Of a DNA stretch of 64,000 bases, positions 18,064 through 27,410 are shown piece by piece; the stretch's first letter is position 1, and every line of letters starts with the position of its first letter. Source of the stretch: Niabella sp. (lineage in GTDB: Bacteria; Bacteroidota; Bacteroidia; Chitinophagales; Chitinophagaceae); NCBI GenBank assembly GCA_017744715.1, contig JAGIAT010000005.1, positions 292,463 through 356,462 of the forward strand. The letters are read 5' to 3'. The position numbers and the translations under genes were made by a program. The notes below the pieces were generated by a model, which searched no databases, had not been told where the DNA came from, and saw only the letters and a list, made by a program, of their open reading frames with translations.

Positions 18064-19050
18064 ATGATAACAGATAATTACGGGCGAAAGATTCATTATT
18101 TGCGGCTGGCAGTTACAGATCGGTGTAACCTGCGTTGTACCTATTGTATGCCGGCAGCGGGGCTGCAATGGCTGCCCGGTAAGGAATTGATGCGGTATGA
18201 AGAAATGCTGCGGCTTTCCCGGATGCTGGTAAAGATGGGCATTGACAAAATCCGCATTACCGGAGGCGAACCGTTTGTACGAAAAGATCTGATGCCGTTT
18301 TTACACCAGGTTGCGGAGATCAGCGGACTTAAAGAACTTACCATTACAACCAATGGCCTGCTAACAGAAAAATATGTTCCGGGATTAAAACAGCTGGGGG
18401 TAAAAGCGGTCAACTTAAGTTTGGATACACTCGATCCCGGCCGCTTCCGGCAAATTGCCCGCCGGGACGGGCTCAACAACGTACTGGCAACCATGTACCG
18501 GCTTTTGGAACAGGGTATCGATGTGAAGATGAATGCCGTGGTAATGGAAGGAAAAAATATTGAAGATATTGTTCCCCTGGTGCGGCTTACGAAAACACTG
18601 CCTGTTAGTGTACGGTTTATAGAGGAGATGCCCTTTAACGGGGGACACCGCCCGGTTCCGTTGCAGTGGGATGCAGGGCAAATCCTCCGCTATATAAAAT
18701 CGTATTTTCCGGATCTGGAACGGATGGCAGACCCCGTGCATGCGACGGCTTGTAATTATCAGATCCCGGGGTTTACAGGCAGCCTGGGTATTATAGCGGG
18801 CTACACCCGGTCTTTTTGCGGCAGCTGCAACCGCATTCGTATTACCCCGGCCGGCGTACTGCGCACCTGCTTATACAGCAATGGTGGACTGGATCTGAAG
18901 GAGGCGATGCGTGCGGGCGCTACTGATGCCGAAATAGAACAACAAATAATAAACGCCCTGTTGAAAAAGCCGGAAAACGGCTGGGCGGCACAGGACATAC
19001 CGGAGGCTGCAAGGATCCAATATGAATCAATGGCCGCCATCGGGGGATAA
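18064..19050 (+). CDS. moaA: GTP 3',8-cyclase MoaA
   Basis: 328 aa radical-SAM enzyme for the first step of molybdenum-cofactor synthesis: it converts GTP to 3',8-cyclo-GTP, which MoaC turns into cPMP. The N-terminal SAM cluster is C21-x3-C25-x2-C28 (DRCNLRCTYCMP). The second, substrate-binding cluster near the C-terminus is FCGSCNRIRITP...RTC, a C-x2-C-x13-C motif. GGEPFVRKD is the usual SAM-binding GGEP. The protein does not visibly end in the conserved GG tail; it closes with MAAIGG, which may be that tail. First gene of moaA-moeA-moaC-mobA-moeB; moeA starts 10 bases downstream. Confidence 0.97.
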   Translation: MITDNYGRKIHYLRLAVTDRCNLRCTYCMPAAGLQWLPGKELMRYEEMLRLSRMLVKMGIDKIRITGGEPFVRKDLMPFLHQVAEISGLKELTITTNGLLTEKYVPGLKQLGVKAVNLSLDTLDPGRFRQIARRDGLNNVLATMYRLLEQGIDVKMNAVVMEGKNIEDIVPLVRLTKTLPVSVRFIEEMPFNGGHRPVPLQWDAGQILRYIKSYFPDLERMADPVHATACNYQIPGFTGSLGIIAGYTRSFCGSCNRIRITPAGVLRTCLYSNGGLDLKEAMRAGATDAEIEQQIINALLKKPENGWAAQDIPEAARIQYESMAAIGG

Positions 19051-19059
19051 ACGGGAGCT

Positions 19060-20256
19060 ATGATTACTGTAGAACAGGCAGGGCAGATCATTCAGTCGCA
19101 AACCATCAATTTTGGCGTTGAAGAGGTCTTTTATGAAAACAGCCTGCAACGGGTGCTGGCTGAAACGCTTTTTGCAGACAGGGATCTGCCGCCCTTTAAC
19201 CGGGCGACCGTGGATGGTATCGCCCTGCATTTTGAAGACTATAAAAACGGTCTCCGCACGTTTAAAATAAAAGCCATACAGGCCGCCGGTGATATACCTG
19301 TAGCGATCGATGCAAAGGGCGGGTGCATTGAGCTGATGACCGGGGCGGCACTGGACGAAAGCGTTGATACGGTGATCCGTTATGAAGACCTCGATCTTTC
19401 AGCGGGAATGGCGGTGATCAGCGATGTGGAAGTAAAAAAAGGACAGTATATTCACTTCAGGGGAAAAGATAAGCGGCAACACGATAAAGTGGCAGATGCC
19501 GGAAGCGTGATTACACCGGCGTTGATCGGGTTGGCGGCTTCCATCGGTAAAACAAGGTTGCGGGTAAAAAAACTTCCGCGGGTTGCCATCATTTCCACAG
19601 GTGATGAGCTGGTGCCTCCGGATACCGAACCTGCCGCGTTTCAGTTGCGGCGCTCCAACGGCGTTACTTTGAAAGCTGTGCTGGAGGGCTATAGGATCGA
19701 AGCGGCGGTTTTTCATCTCAATGATGATAGAAACCTTATTAAAAATGTATTAAGCCGCTGCCTGGATGCATATGATGTATTGCTGATGAGCGGGGGCGTT
19801 TCGATGGGGAAATTTGACTATGTGCCGCAAGTGCTGGAAGCACTGGGTGTGGCACCATTATTTCATAAAGTAAAGCAGCGGCCGGGCAAACCCTTCTGGT
19901 TTGGGGCAAATGGCAGCCGGCAATTGGTTTTTGCATTTCCCGGAAACCCCGTTTCTGTTTGGATGTGCCTGCACCGGTATTTTATTCCCTGGCTGGAGGC
20001 GTCGCTCGAAATAGCACCGCGCAGGCCGGAATACGCGGTGTTGCAAAATGATATTGATTTTCCCCATTCGCTGCAGTTTTTTGTGCAGGTGAAACTGGAG
20101 GTAAACCACGGAGGAATGCTCACAGCTCTTGCTGCGGAAACGAATGGCTCGGGCGACTTTTCGAACCTGGTCTATACCGATGCCTTTATGGAGTTACCCT
20201 TGGAAAAAAGTACATTTAAAAAAGGGGAAGCATACCCGGTGTGGAGGTATCGTTAA
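19060..20256 (+). CDS. moeA: Molybdopterin molybdenumtransferase MoeA
   Basis: 398 aa, normal length. It inserts molybdate into adenylylated molybdopterin in the cytoplasm. Typical motifs: DLPPFNRATVDGIAL near residue 45, RGKDKRQHD, the MoCF-domain motif STGDELVPP, LLMSGGVSMGKFDYV, and FAFPGNPVSVWM. Domain order is N-terminal MoeA_N (about 1-165), the MoCF/MogA-like domain (about 175-315) and the C-terminal domain IV. It lies between moaA and moaC, in the same operon. No separate mogA/moaB gene for the adenylylation step is visible in this window. Confidence 0.96.
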   Translation: MITVEQAGQIIQSQTINFGVEEVFYENSLQRVLAETLFADRDLPPFNRATVDGIALHFEDYKNGLRTFKIKAIQAAGDIPVAIDAKGGCIELMTGAALDESVDTVIRYEDLDLSAGMAVISDVEVKKGQYIHFRGKDKRQHDKVADAGSVITPALIGLAASIGKTRLRVKKLPRVAIISTGDELVPPDTEPAAFQLRRSNGVTLKAVLEGYRIEAAVFHLNDDRNLIKNVLSRCLDAYDVLLMSGGVSMGKFDYVPQVLEALGVAPLFHKVKQRPGKPFWFGANGSRQLVFAFPGNPVSVWMCLHRYFIPWLEASLEIAPRRPEYAVLQNDIDFPHSLQFFVQVKLEVNHGGMLTALAAETNGSGDFSNLVYTDAFMELPLEKSTFKKGEAYPVWRYR

Positions 20257-20276
20257 CCCGCATTAATAATCTGATT

Positions 20277-20753
20277 ATGGCTGCATTTACGCATATAGAT
20301 AAGAATGACCGGCCCGCAATGGTTGATGTGGGTGAAAAAAAAATCACCCGCAGGGAAGCAGTGGCGCAGGCCGTTATCATGTTGCCGGAAGTGGTGTTGA
20401 AAGCGCTTCAGGACCATGATTTTGCAACGGCCAAAGGCCCGGTTTTTCAAACGGCTGTTATTGCCGGTATTATGGCGGCAAAAAAGACCGGGGAACTGAT
20501 ACCGCTTTGCCATCCTTTGGGATTGGCGAATTGCAGCATCAACATCGCATTAAATGCACAACAGGAAATTGTTGTTTGCTGCACCGCCCGTGTTGAAGCC
20601 CAAACCGGAGTAGAAATGGAAGCACTTACCGGTGCATCGGTAGCAGCATTAACCATTTATGATATGTGCAAAGCGTTGAGCCATGACATTGTAATTAAAG
20701 AAATAAAACTTATGGAGAAAAGGGGAGGCAAACATGATTTTAAAAGACAATAG
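20277..20753 (+). CDS. moaC: Cyclic pyranopterin monophosphate synthase MoaC
   Basis: 158 aa from the ATG at 20277, which matches the family length and the standard beginning (FTHIDKNDRPAMVDVGEKK, where DVG...K is conserved). Motifs include AGIMAAKKTGELIPLCHPL and EALTGASVAALTIYDMCKA with the catalytic region near KLMEKRGGK. It turns MoaA's product into cPMP. An earlier in-frame TTG/ATG inside the moeA end would add 12 residues unlike the family. The start lies 20 bases after the moeA stop, and its end overlaps mobA by 20 bases. Confidence 0.96.
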   Translation: MAAFTHIDKNDRPAMVDVGEKKITRREAVAQAVIMLPEVVLKALQDHDFATAKGPVFQTAVIAGIMAAKKTGELIPLCHPLGLANCSINIALNAQQEIVVCCTARVEAQTGVEMEALTGASVAALTIYDMCKALSHDIVIKEIKLMEKRGGKHDFKRQ

Positions 20754-21336
20754 CCTGTCACCGTTAAACGGGCTGGTGCTTGCCGGCGGCCGGAGCACCC
20801 GGATGGGCACCGATAAGGACCGGATCAAATGGCATGGAAAGGAACAGCGGTATTATGCGGCAGATCTGTTGCGGGGCTTTTGTGAGGAAGTATTTATTTC
20901 CTGCCGGCCGGAGCAGGTAAAGGATATCTATGCAGATTACAAGGCGCTGCCGGATAGCTTTCTGAACATGGGCCCTTTAGGCGGTATTCTTTCTGCATTG
21001 CGTGCGCAAAGAGCTTATGCATGGCTGGTGGTTGCCTGCGATCTGCCGTTGCTGGATGAACGCTCATTGCAGTTTTTGATTGCGCACCGGGCTGCAGAAA
21101 AAATAGCCACTACGTATCAAAGCCCGTTTGATGGGCTGCCCGAACCGCTGATTACCATATGGGAGCCCGGAAGCTACCCGGTTTTGCTGCAATTCCTGGG
21201 GGAGGGAATCACATGTCCCCGGAAGGTGCTCATCAACAGCAATACCCTTGTTCTGGAAACTGACAATGATGCCGCGTTGATGAATGTGAATACGCCGGAA
21301 GATGCGGAAAAAGCAAAAAACCTGATGAATAGATAA
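20734..21336 (+). CDS. mobA: Molybdenum cofactor guanylyltransferase MobA
   Basis: 200 aa, family length. It transfers GMP from GTP to Mo-molybdopterin, giving the MGD form used by DMSO-reductase-family enzymes such as formate dehydrogenase. Motifs: LVLAGGRSTRMGTDKD (nucleotide-binding loop), NMGPLGGILSAL, WLVVACDLPLL and the C-terminal NVNTPEDAEKA. It overlaps moaC by 20 bases, so the two are probably translated together. Its presence fits the FdhF-like enzyme encoded at 23714-26110 on the opposite strand. Confidence 0.94.
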   Translation: MILKDNSLSPLNGLVLAGGRSTRMGTDKDRIKWHGKEQRYYAADLLRGFCEEVFISCRPEQVKDIYADYKALPDSFLNMGPLGGILSALRAQRAYAWLVVACDLPLLDERSLQFLIAHRAAEKIATTYQSPFDGLPEPLITIWEPGSYPVLLQFLGEGITCPRKVLINSNTLVLETDNDAALMNVNTPEDAEKAKNLMNR

Positions 21337-21340
21337 TCGT

Positions 21341-22402
21341 ATGAAGGAAGATCTTAACCGGTACCGTTGCCAGATAGCCTTACCCGGTTTTGGAGCGGAA
21401 GGACAGAAACGGTTACAAAACGCAAGGGTGTTAATTGTAGGAGCGGGCGGCCTGGGCTGTCCTTCCGCACAATACCTGGCTGCGGCGGGCATTGGCACGT
21501 TGGGTATTGCCGATGACGATGTGGTCGCTGAAAGCAACCTGCACCGGCAGATCTTATACACACCGCGGGATGTGGGTTTGCCAAAAGTGACCGCAGTGGT
21601 AAAAAGATTGCAGGAACAAAACCCGTCTTTAACGTTTAATCCGCATCCTGTAAGGGTTACCACATCCAATGTAATGGAACTGATCGCGGGATACGATCTT
21701 GTGCTGGAGGGTACCGATAACTTTGAAACGAAATGTTTATTGAATGACGCCTGTGTACTGTCGGGAAAGCCATTGGTATATGGGGCCATATACCAGTATG
21801 AAGGACAGGTGAGCGTATGGAATGTATTACAGGCTGATGGAAGCTGTTCCCCAAACTACCGGGATGTTTTCCCGGGTGCAGCATACGCGCAGGTGCCCAA
21901 CTGCGCGGAAGGCGGCGTCATTCCTACACTGGCCGGCATTGTGGGTTGTATGCAGGCAAACGAAGCTATTAAATACATCACCGGGATGGAAGACCTGTTA
22001 AGCGGTAAGTTATGGATCACGAATGTCCTGGACGGAAGCTCCCGTATTATTAGGCTCAAAAGAACCGGTGCCCGGATCGACCGGCTTCCCGAAACCATTG
22101 ACGTCATTACATCTGAACAGCTTCAAATGCGTTTTAAACGGTATACCCTAATCGATGTACGAAACAGGGAAGAACATGAAGCCTTTAACATCGGTGGTAT
22201 AAACATTCCGCTGGATGCATTGGAAAACCGTTTAAACGAACTGGATACCGCAGATCCCATCGTGTGCTATTGTGCCACAGCAAAAAGAAGTACGGCTGCG
22301 GCGTTTTTGATCAGGAACCGATTCCCGGCTGCAACGATCTGTGTACTAAAAAGCGGCATCGCAAGCATGCCGGATGGATCAGCCGGCATGTTAACACGCT
22401 AG
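21341..22402 (+). CDS. moeB: MoeB/ThiF-type adenylyltransferase with C-terminal rhodanese domain
   Basis: 353 aa. The N-terminal E1-like domain (about 1-245) has the nucleotide-binding GAGGLGCPSAQYL, the NLHRQILY loop and GTDNFETK. It would adenylate the C-terminal Gly of MoaD (gene at 27840-28082). The C-terminal rhodanese domain (about 255-350) has IDVRNREEHEAFNI and an active-site loop CATAKRS, giving a persulfide Cys to supply sulfur. The two CxxC pairs that bind zinc in classical MoeB/ThiF are not seen: the first region reads SCSPNYRDVF with one Cys and the second is absent. Last gene of the plus-strand Moco operon, 4 bases after mobA. It could also serve ThiS. Confidence 0.9.
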   Translation: MKEDLNRYRCQIALPGFGAEGQKRLQNARVLIVGAGGLGCPSAQYLAAAGIGTLGIADDDVVAESNLHRQILYTPRDVGLPKVTAVVKRLQEQNPSLTFNPHPVRVTTSNVMELIAGYDLVLEGTDNFETKCLLNDACVLSGKPLVYGAIYQYEGQVSVWNVLQADGSCSPNYRDVFPGAAYAQVPNCAEGGVIPTLAGIVGCMQANEAIKYITGMEDLLSGKLWITNVLDGSSRIIRLKRTGARIDRLPETIDVITSEQLQMRFKRYTLIDVRNREEHEAFNIGGINIPLDALENRLNELDTADPIVCYCATAKRSTAAAFLIRNRFPAATICVLKSGIASMPDGSAGMLTR

Positions 22403-22566
22403 CATTCGCCGAACGAAGGAAGACAAATATGGGCCGTTTACGATGGCGCCCGGATCCGGATGCATTACGGGAATGCACTGTGCCGGGTATTATTTTGTCG
22501 CACTTGAAAGCGGGATGATCTCAACCCGGGAATCCTTTTCCGTGTCCGGCTGCCGGAATGATGAAC

Positions 22567-23487
22567 TTAGTCGATCTGTTGCTTTGAATGATCTTTCCGG
22601 GATTGATTGGCGGGCAAACCTGCCAGCTCAAGGTTGGTTTGCTCAATCATTTCACACATGCTGCTCAGGGCCAGGTCGTTTGTTTCTATGCCAAAAGGTT
22701 CTTCAATTTCGTCTGCAATGGCTTCAAATGCAACAAAGGTATAGGCGATAAAAACGACAATAAACGGAGTGAACCAGCCGAGCGTATCTACCAAACCAAA
22801 GGGCAGCAGGAAGCAATAAATGTAAATCGTCCGGTGCAGCAGTACACTGTAGCTGTAGGGGATGGGCGTAGACATAATGCGCTCACATCCTCCGGCAACT
22901 TCTTCCAGCTTATCGATATTTTCGTCAAACCGGGCCTGCTGTATAGAATCGATCTGGTTAGATGCCTTTGCCCGCTCTACCCATGCTGCAAGAAATTTGG
23001 TGATGATGATGTATTTGTATTGAGCCCGGGCCAGTTGCTCAAGATCCTGTTTCCCAAGCCGGCTCTTTAAATCATCGTGCGGGTCGGTGCCGCGCAGCTG
23101 ATGCTTCAGCGCATAGGTATACGCCGTTAGCAGGTGTACAAATTCCAAAACAGCAGCTTCGCCGGCCTTTGGATTTAGTAAGGTAAGTGCCTGTCGGGTA
23201 AGCGAACGTGTAATATTCAGCAAGGCGCCCCAGAGCTTACGCCCTTCCCAGAAACGATCGTAGCTTGCGTTATTCCGGAACCCCAGGAACAAGGCCAGTA
23301 CAAAACCAAACAGGGTTAAAGGGGTTGTATTAAGGGGAACTTTAAACGAAAAAATGGTTCCGTGCAGGTACACAACGGCCAGGGAAAGGAGGAATAACAG
23401 TGCCAGGCGGGGCAGCAACCGGGGTAATACCGATCCGTGCCATATAAAAAGCATTTTGAACCAATGTTCCTTTTTTCTGATGATCAT
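22567..23487 (-). CDS. Bestrophin-family membrane channel
   Basis: 306 aa, the length of the bacterial bestrophin (UPF0187/RFP-TM) family. Four or more membrane segments are visible: about 21-43 (LALLFLLSLAVVYLHG), 50-68 (LTLFGFVLALFLGF), and two near residues 205-250 (IYIYCFLLPFGL; FIVVFIAYTFVAF). Typical motifs are FRNNASYDRFWEGRKLWG after the second helix and DEIEEPFGIETNDLAL near the C-terminus. Bacterial members form pentameric ion channels in the inner membrane. It is convergent with moeB and follows the FDH operon; a link to Mo metabolism is not evident. Confidence 0.93.
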   Translation of the reverse strand: MIIRKKEHWFKMLFIWHGSVLPRLLPRLALLFLLSLAVVYLHGTIFSFKVPLNTTPLTLFGFVLALFLGFRNNASYDRFWEGRKLWGALLNITRSLTRQALTLLNPKAGEAAVLEFVHLLTAYTYALKHQLRGTDPHDDLKSRLGKQDLEQLARAQYKYIIITKFLAAWVERAKASNQIDSIQQARFDENIDKLEEVAGGCERIMSTPIPYSYSVLLHRTIYIYCFLLPFGLVDTLGWFTPFIVVFIAYTFVAFEAIADEIEEPFGIETNDLALSSMCEMIEQTNLELAGLPANQSRKDHSKQQID

Positions 23488-23713
23488 ATACTAAACATAA
23501 AATAAACAAAACCCGGCCTGCAAAAGTAGCGAATGCCGGTTATATGATTCAACCTGCCAATTACCGTTCCCTGCCTGAATGTAAGCAGTTTTTGTATCAT
23601 TGCTGCGGATACGCGGATTGCGCCTGCGGCATTTTTGCTGTAATGTTGTCGGATTATATTAAAGCCGTACACATCTGCGCATCTGCGGCCTTAACGAAAC
23701 AACATTGAATCCA

Positions 23714-26110
23714 TTACTGCGTGTCCTGTTCCGGTTCCAGCAGGCTCCGGTACAAAATTTTGTCGATCTTTTTATACACTTCCGGGTTGTGTTTGCGGAT
23801 CTTTATTTTCACATATTTCGAAGCGGGCATATTGCTTTCCTTTACCACATTATTTACCGATACCAGTACATTGGTTTCCGGAAAATAGGTGACCGTATTT
23901 TGCTGTGGGATGGGGTAGGATACAACCACAAATAAAGGAGCGATCCGTTCGATACCATCGTCATAGTTAAACAGGTCTACTTTATCACCGGCACTGAAGC
24001 CGGCCCGGTCAATATCTTCCTGGTTCATAAAAATTACACGCCGTTCGTTCTTGATGCCCCGGTAGCGGTCGTCGAGCCCGTAAATGGTCGTGTTGAACTG
24101 GTCGTGGGTACGCGTTGTAGCCATCATATATTCATCCGCTTCCAGATGATTGTGGGGGATGGCCGTAACCGTAAACGGCGCACGGCCGTTCAGCTGATCT
24201 GCAAAACGTTGTTCATCCCGCGCTGCATTGGGCAGGTAAAAGCCTCCCTTTTGCCGCACTCTTACATTGTAATTTTCAAAGCCGGGAATACATTTTTCTA
24301 TATCATCCCGCACCGCGTCATAACTGTCATGGTAGCGCTGCCAGTTCACCACAGCCCGGCTTCCCAGCGTGGCCATCGCCATGCGGCAAACAATCTGTGT
24401 TTCATTGATCAGATTTTTGGAAACCGGATCAAGCATGCCTTTCGACTGTTGCACCACACCCATCGAATTTTCTGTAGATATGATTTGCACCTCGCCATTT
24501 ACAATGTCTTTATCACTGCGCCCATAGGTGGGCAGGATGATGGCCTCCTTTCCATGGATCAGGTGCCCCCGGTTTAATTTTGTAGAAACACAAACCAGTA
24601 AACGCAGTTTGCGCAGCGCGTTGGCCGTATAGGTGGTATCCGGGGTGGCGGAAAGAAAGTTGCCTCCCATGCAAAACAGCAGCTTCACCTTTTCTTCGTG
24701 GATGGCCTTAATGGCGCGCACCACATCATAGCCATGCTTACGGGGCATCTTAAATCCAAAAAAGCTTTCGAGCCGGTCCAGCTGTTTATCGGTAGGTTTT
24801 TCGTCGATCATCATCGTGCGGTTGCCCTGCACATTGCTATGCCCGCGCACCGGGCAAACGCCGGCGCCGGGTATGCCGATGCTTCCTTTCAGCAATAAGA
24901 TATTGAGCATTTCCCGGATCATATCCACTCCGTTGGGCTGTTGCGTAATGCCCATGCCCCAACAGAATATGATCCGTTTTTTAAATGCCATCATTTGGGC
25001 CATTTCATAGATGGCCGCTGCCGGAACGCCTGCTTCTTTTGCCAGCTCATCCAGGTTATAGGCCTTAAATTGTTCCAGGAACGCGTCGTATCCCGTTGTT
25101 TTTTCTTTTATGAATGTATGATCGAGTACTTCCCCCGGCGATTTTTTTTCAAAATCAAGCAGCAATAATTCAAGGGCTTTCAGTAACGCCATGTCGCCGT
25201 TTATTTTTACCGGCAGAAACAGGTCTGCCAGTTTGCCCGCCTTACCAATGGCGCTGCTAACCACCTGGGGATTGCGAAAACCCATCAGCCCGGCCTCGGG
25301 CAATGGATTGATGGCAACGATCTTTGCGCCGTTCTGCTTGCCTTTAGCCAGGGCGCTCATCATACGGGGCGCATTGGTGCCGGGGTTTTGCCCAACGATG
25401 ATGATAACATCTGTGTCGTAAAAATCTTCCAGCGTTACGGTACCCTTGCCAATGCCAATCGTGGGTCGTAATGCGGAACCGGAGGTTTCATGGCACATAT
25501 TGGAGCAGTCCGGCATATTGTTCGTACCAAACTCCTTTGCAAAAAGCTGGTAAACAAAAGAAGCTTCATTGCTGGTACGTCCTGAAGTATAAAAGGCGGC
25601 CTCATCGGGCGATGCCAGTGCGTTCAGGTGTGCGGCAATTTTTTTAAACGCGTTGTCCCAACTGATGGGCTGATAATGGGTACCGCCTTCCGGCAGGTAC
25701 ATCGGCTCTGTGAGCCTGCCCAGTTTCCCGATCCGGTAATCATCTAATTTTGCCAGCTCAAAAACGGAGTTCTGCCTGAAAAAGTCTGCGGTGATTTTTT
25801 TGGTAGTCGCTTCTTCCGCTAAAGCCTTTGCGCCGTTTTCGCAGTATTCGCCGATGGGAGAACGTTCATCATCGGGGTCGGGCCAGGCACAGCTTGGGCA
25901 ATCAAAACCCTTAAACTGGTTCATTTTTAGCAAGGCCAGGTTCCCGCGAAAAAACGTTTTTTCCTCCACGAGGTCGCGCATGGCGGCCATAACAGCGGGC
26001 AGGCCTGCAGCCCAGGTTTTTATGGGACTCAGCTTAAGGTCTAAAAGCCGGTACGGATTTTCAGCATCCGGTTCTGTTTTTATTTTTTCTTCAATGGCTT
26101 CTTTTTTCAT
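23714..26110 (-). CDS. FdhF/YdeP-type molybdopterin oxidoreductase (formate dehydrogenase-like)
   Basis: 798 aa from the ATG at 26110, chosen because AAAAGG stands just before it. An upstream in-frame ATG at 26236 would overlap the preceding gene by over 100 bases. The N-terminal Fe-S motif has three Cys (CPSC...GEYCENG, about 73-95). NMCHETSGSALR (about 200) carries the Cys that aligns with the Mo-ligand Sec/Cys of formate dehydrogenase. GQNPGTNAPRMM, WGMGITQQPNGVD and ARTHDQFNTTIYG-like segments are typical of the TIGR01701 / YdeP group of bis-MGD enzymes. No NAD, Fe-S or cytochrome subunit adjoins it, so its electron acceptor is unknown. It is co-directional with fdhD, moaE and moaD. Formate as substrate is likely but not proven. 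Confidence 0.9.
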   Translation of the reverse strand: MKKEAIEEKIKTEPDAENPYRLLDLKLSPIKTWAAGLPAVMAAMRDLVEEKTFFRGNLALLKMNQFKGFDCPSCAWPDPDDERSPIGEYCENGAKALAEEATTKKITADFFRQNSVFELAKLDDYRIGKLGRLTEPMYLPEGGTHYQPISWDNAFKKIAAHLNALASPDEAAFYTSGRTSNEASFVYQLFAKEFGTNNMPDCSNMCHETSGSALRPTIGIGKGTVTLEDFYDTDVIIIVGQNPGTNAPRMMSALAKGKQNGAKIVAINPLPEAGLMGFRNPQVVSSAIGKAGKLADLFLPVKINGDMALLKALELLLLDFEKKSPGEVLDHTFIKEKTTGYDAFLEQFKAYNLDELAKEAGVPAAAIYEMAQMMAFKKRIIFCWGMGITQQPNGVDMIREMLNILLLKGSIGIPGAGVCPVRGHSNVQGNRTMMIDEKPTDKQLDRLESFFGFKMPRKHGYDVVRAIKAIHEEKVKLLFCMGGNFLSATPDTTYTANALRKLRLLVCVSTKLNRGHLIHGKEAIILPTYGRSDKDIVNGEVQIISTENSMGVVQQSKGMLDPVSKNLINETQIVCRMAMATLGSRAVVNWQRYHDSYDAVRDDIEKCIPGFENYNVRVRQKGGFYLPNAARDEQRFADQLNGRAPFTVTAIPHNHLEADEYMMATTRTHDQFNTTIYGLDDRYRGIKNERRVIFMNQEDIDRAGFSAGDKVDLFNYDDGIERIAPLFVVVSYPIPQQNTVTYFPETNVLVSVNNVVKESNMPASKYVKIKIRKHNPEVYKKIDKILYRSLLEPEQDTQ

Positions 26111-26120
26111 GCCTTTTATT

Positions 26121-26474
26121 TTAATCGCAGGTAAGTGACGGGTTGGGATAATTGTCGCTTTGATCTTCGGTGGTATTGTCGATACAAACAAAATCTTTTT
26201 CAACCAGCAGGTGTATGTTGCCGGATACACCTTCAAATCCTACCTGGTCTGTATGATAAAGCGCGTCGATCATGGTTTCGGGCATGCTGAGTACAATGCT
26301 GCAGCCGGTAAAATCTGCCGACAGCATTGGATCTTTTGCCGTTTCTATGGCGTAGATGAGCGTATTACCGGTAAACACAGTTTGCGCTTCCAGGCGTCCG
26401 TTCTCCCAAAGCGCTGCAACCTCAGACCGGGTTAACCGGTACCGGAGGGTGTTGCCTTTAATTCTGATCTTCAT
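26121..26474 (-). CDS. Small FDH-operon protein (DUF7009-like)
   Basis: 117 aa, soluble, beginning MKIRIKGNTLRYRLT and ending with a CIDNTTEDQSDNYPNP segment plus a final TCD. I recognise the N- and C-terminal motifs from a small uncharacterised Bacteroidota family found beside FdhD; the DUF7009 number is from memory. Its start overlaps the fdhD end by 17 bases and its stop lies 10 bases before the oxidoreductase start, so the three genes are tightly coupled. This suggests a dedicated assembly or chaperone role for the oxidoreductase, but no function is known. Confidence 0.75.
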   Translation of the reverse strand: MKIRIKGNTLRYRLTRSEVAALWENGRLEAQTVFTGNTLIYAIETAKDPMLSADFTGCSIVLSMPETMIDALYHTDQVGFEGVSGNIHLLVEKDFVCIDNTTEDQSDNYPNPSLTCD

Positions 26475-27339
26475 ACAATGCAGGTATTGAAATGTGATGA
26501 CTCAGGTGATAGATGTTAAACCGGCCTTGCTTGAGAAAGCCGAACAAAGTGATATCAAATGCTGTGGCCAGCTCCACTGCCAGACTTGATGGTGCCCCTA
26601 TGGCGGCGATCACGGAAATACCCGCCATGGCGGCTTTCTGGATCAGTTCAAAACTGGCCCTGCCGCTGAGCAGCAAAATATGCTGATCCAATGGCAACAG
26701 CTGCTTGTTCAACGCGCTGCCGATGAGCTTATCCAGTGCATTATGCCGGCCCACATCTTCCTTTAAAAGAAGCAGCGTTCCGTCTGGTGTAAAAAGTCCC
26801 GAAGCATGGATGCCGCCCGTAGCGGAGAATCCGCTTTGAGCCGCTCTCAATTTTTCCGGCAGCGTGTACAGCACGCCGGCATCCAGTTCCAACGGGGGCT
26901 TCCTAAGGTGCTGAAAAGGACTAACCGTCCGGATGGATTCTATAGATCCTTTGCCGCAGACACCGCAACTGGAGGTGGTATAAAAATTCCGGTCGGCCTG
27001 CATCAGGTTGGGCATAAATGCTTCGGCCATTTCCACCTGGATGATGTTTTCTTTTTGCGACGCGCATTCCATATCCGCATGGTATATGGCTGTTACCTGG
27101 CCGGCTGATGTGATGATCCCTTCCGTAAACAAAAAGCCCAGGGCCAGGTCGGCATCACAGCCGGGGGTACGCATGGTAACAGCGATGCGTTTTTGTATGC
27201 GCGCCGCTCCGGTACCGTAGTGGATCCTGATTTCAAGCGGTTCTTCCACTGAAAGCATATCCGGGAATGTGGAACTGGTAAATCCGTTCACTTTCCGGAT
27301 AATGGTTTGCCTGGTTGAAAAAGCATCCAATTGGTTCAT
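26458..27339 (-). CDS. fdhD: Formate dehydrogenase accessory sulfurtransferase FdhD
   Basis: 293 aa, family length. FdhD passes sulfur from the cysteine desulfurase to the bis-MGD cofactor before it is inserted in formate dehydrogenase. The active-site cysteine loop TTSSCGVCGKGSIES (about 125-140) is intact. EEPLEIRIHYG, DLALGFLFTEGII, KEDVGRHNALDKLIG and LLSGRASFELIQKAAMAGI are family hallmarks. It lies immediately upstream of the small protein and the oxidoreductase that it probably serves. Confidence 0.96.
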   Translation of the reverse strand: MNQLDAFSTRQTIIRKVNGFTSSTFPDMLSVEEPLEIRIHYGTGAARIQKRIAVTMRTPGCDADLALGFLFTEGIITSAGQVTAIYHADMECASQKENIIQVEMAEAFMPNLMQADRNFYTTSSCGVCGKGSIESIRTVSPFQHLRKPPLELDAGVLYTLPEKLRAAQSGFSATGGIHASGLFTPDGTLLLLKEDVGRHNALDKLIGSALNKQLLPLDQHILLLSGRASFELIQKAAMAGISVIAAIGAPSSLAVELATAFDITLFGFLKQGRFNIYHLSHHISIPALYEDQN

Positions 27340-27410
27340 ATCCGCTGGATTTTAAATGGAAACTGGTTCCTAAATTTAATAAAAAAAACATAGAAATGCC
27401 GGTCTGCTGT

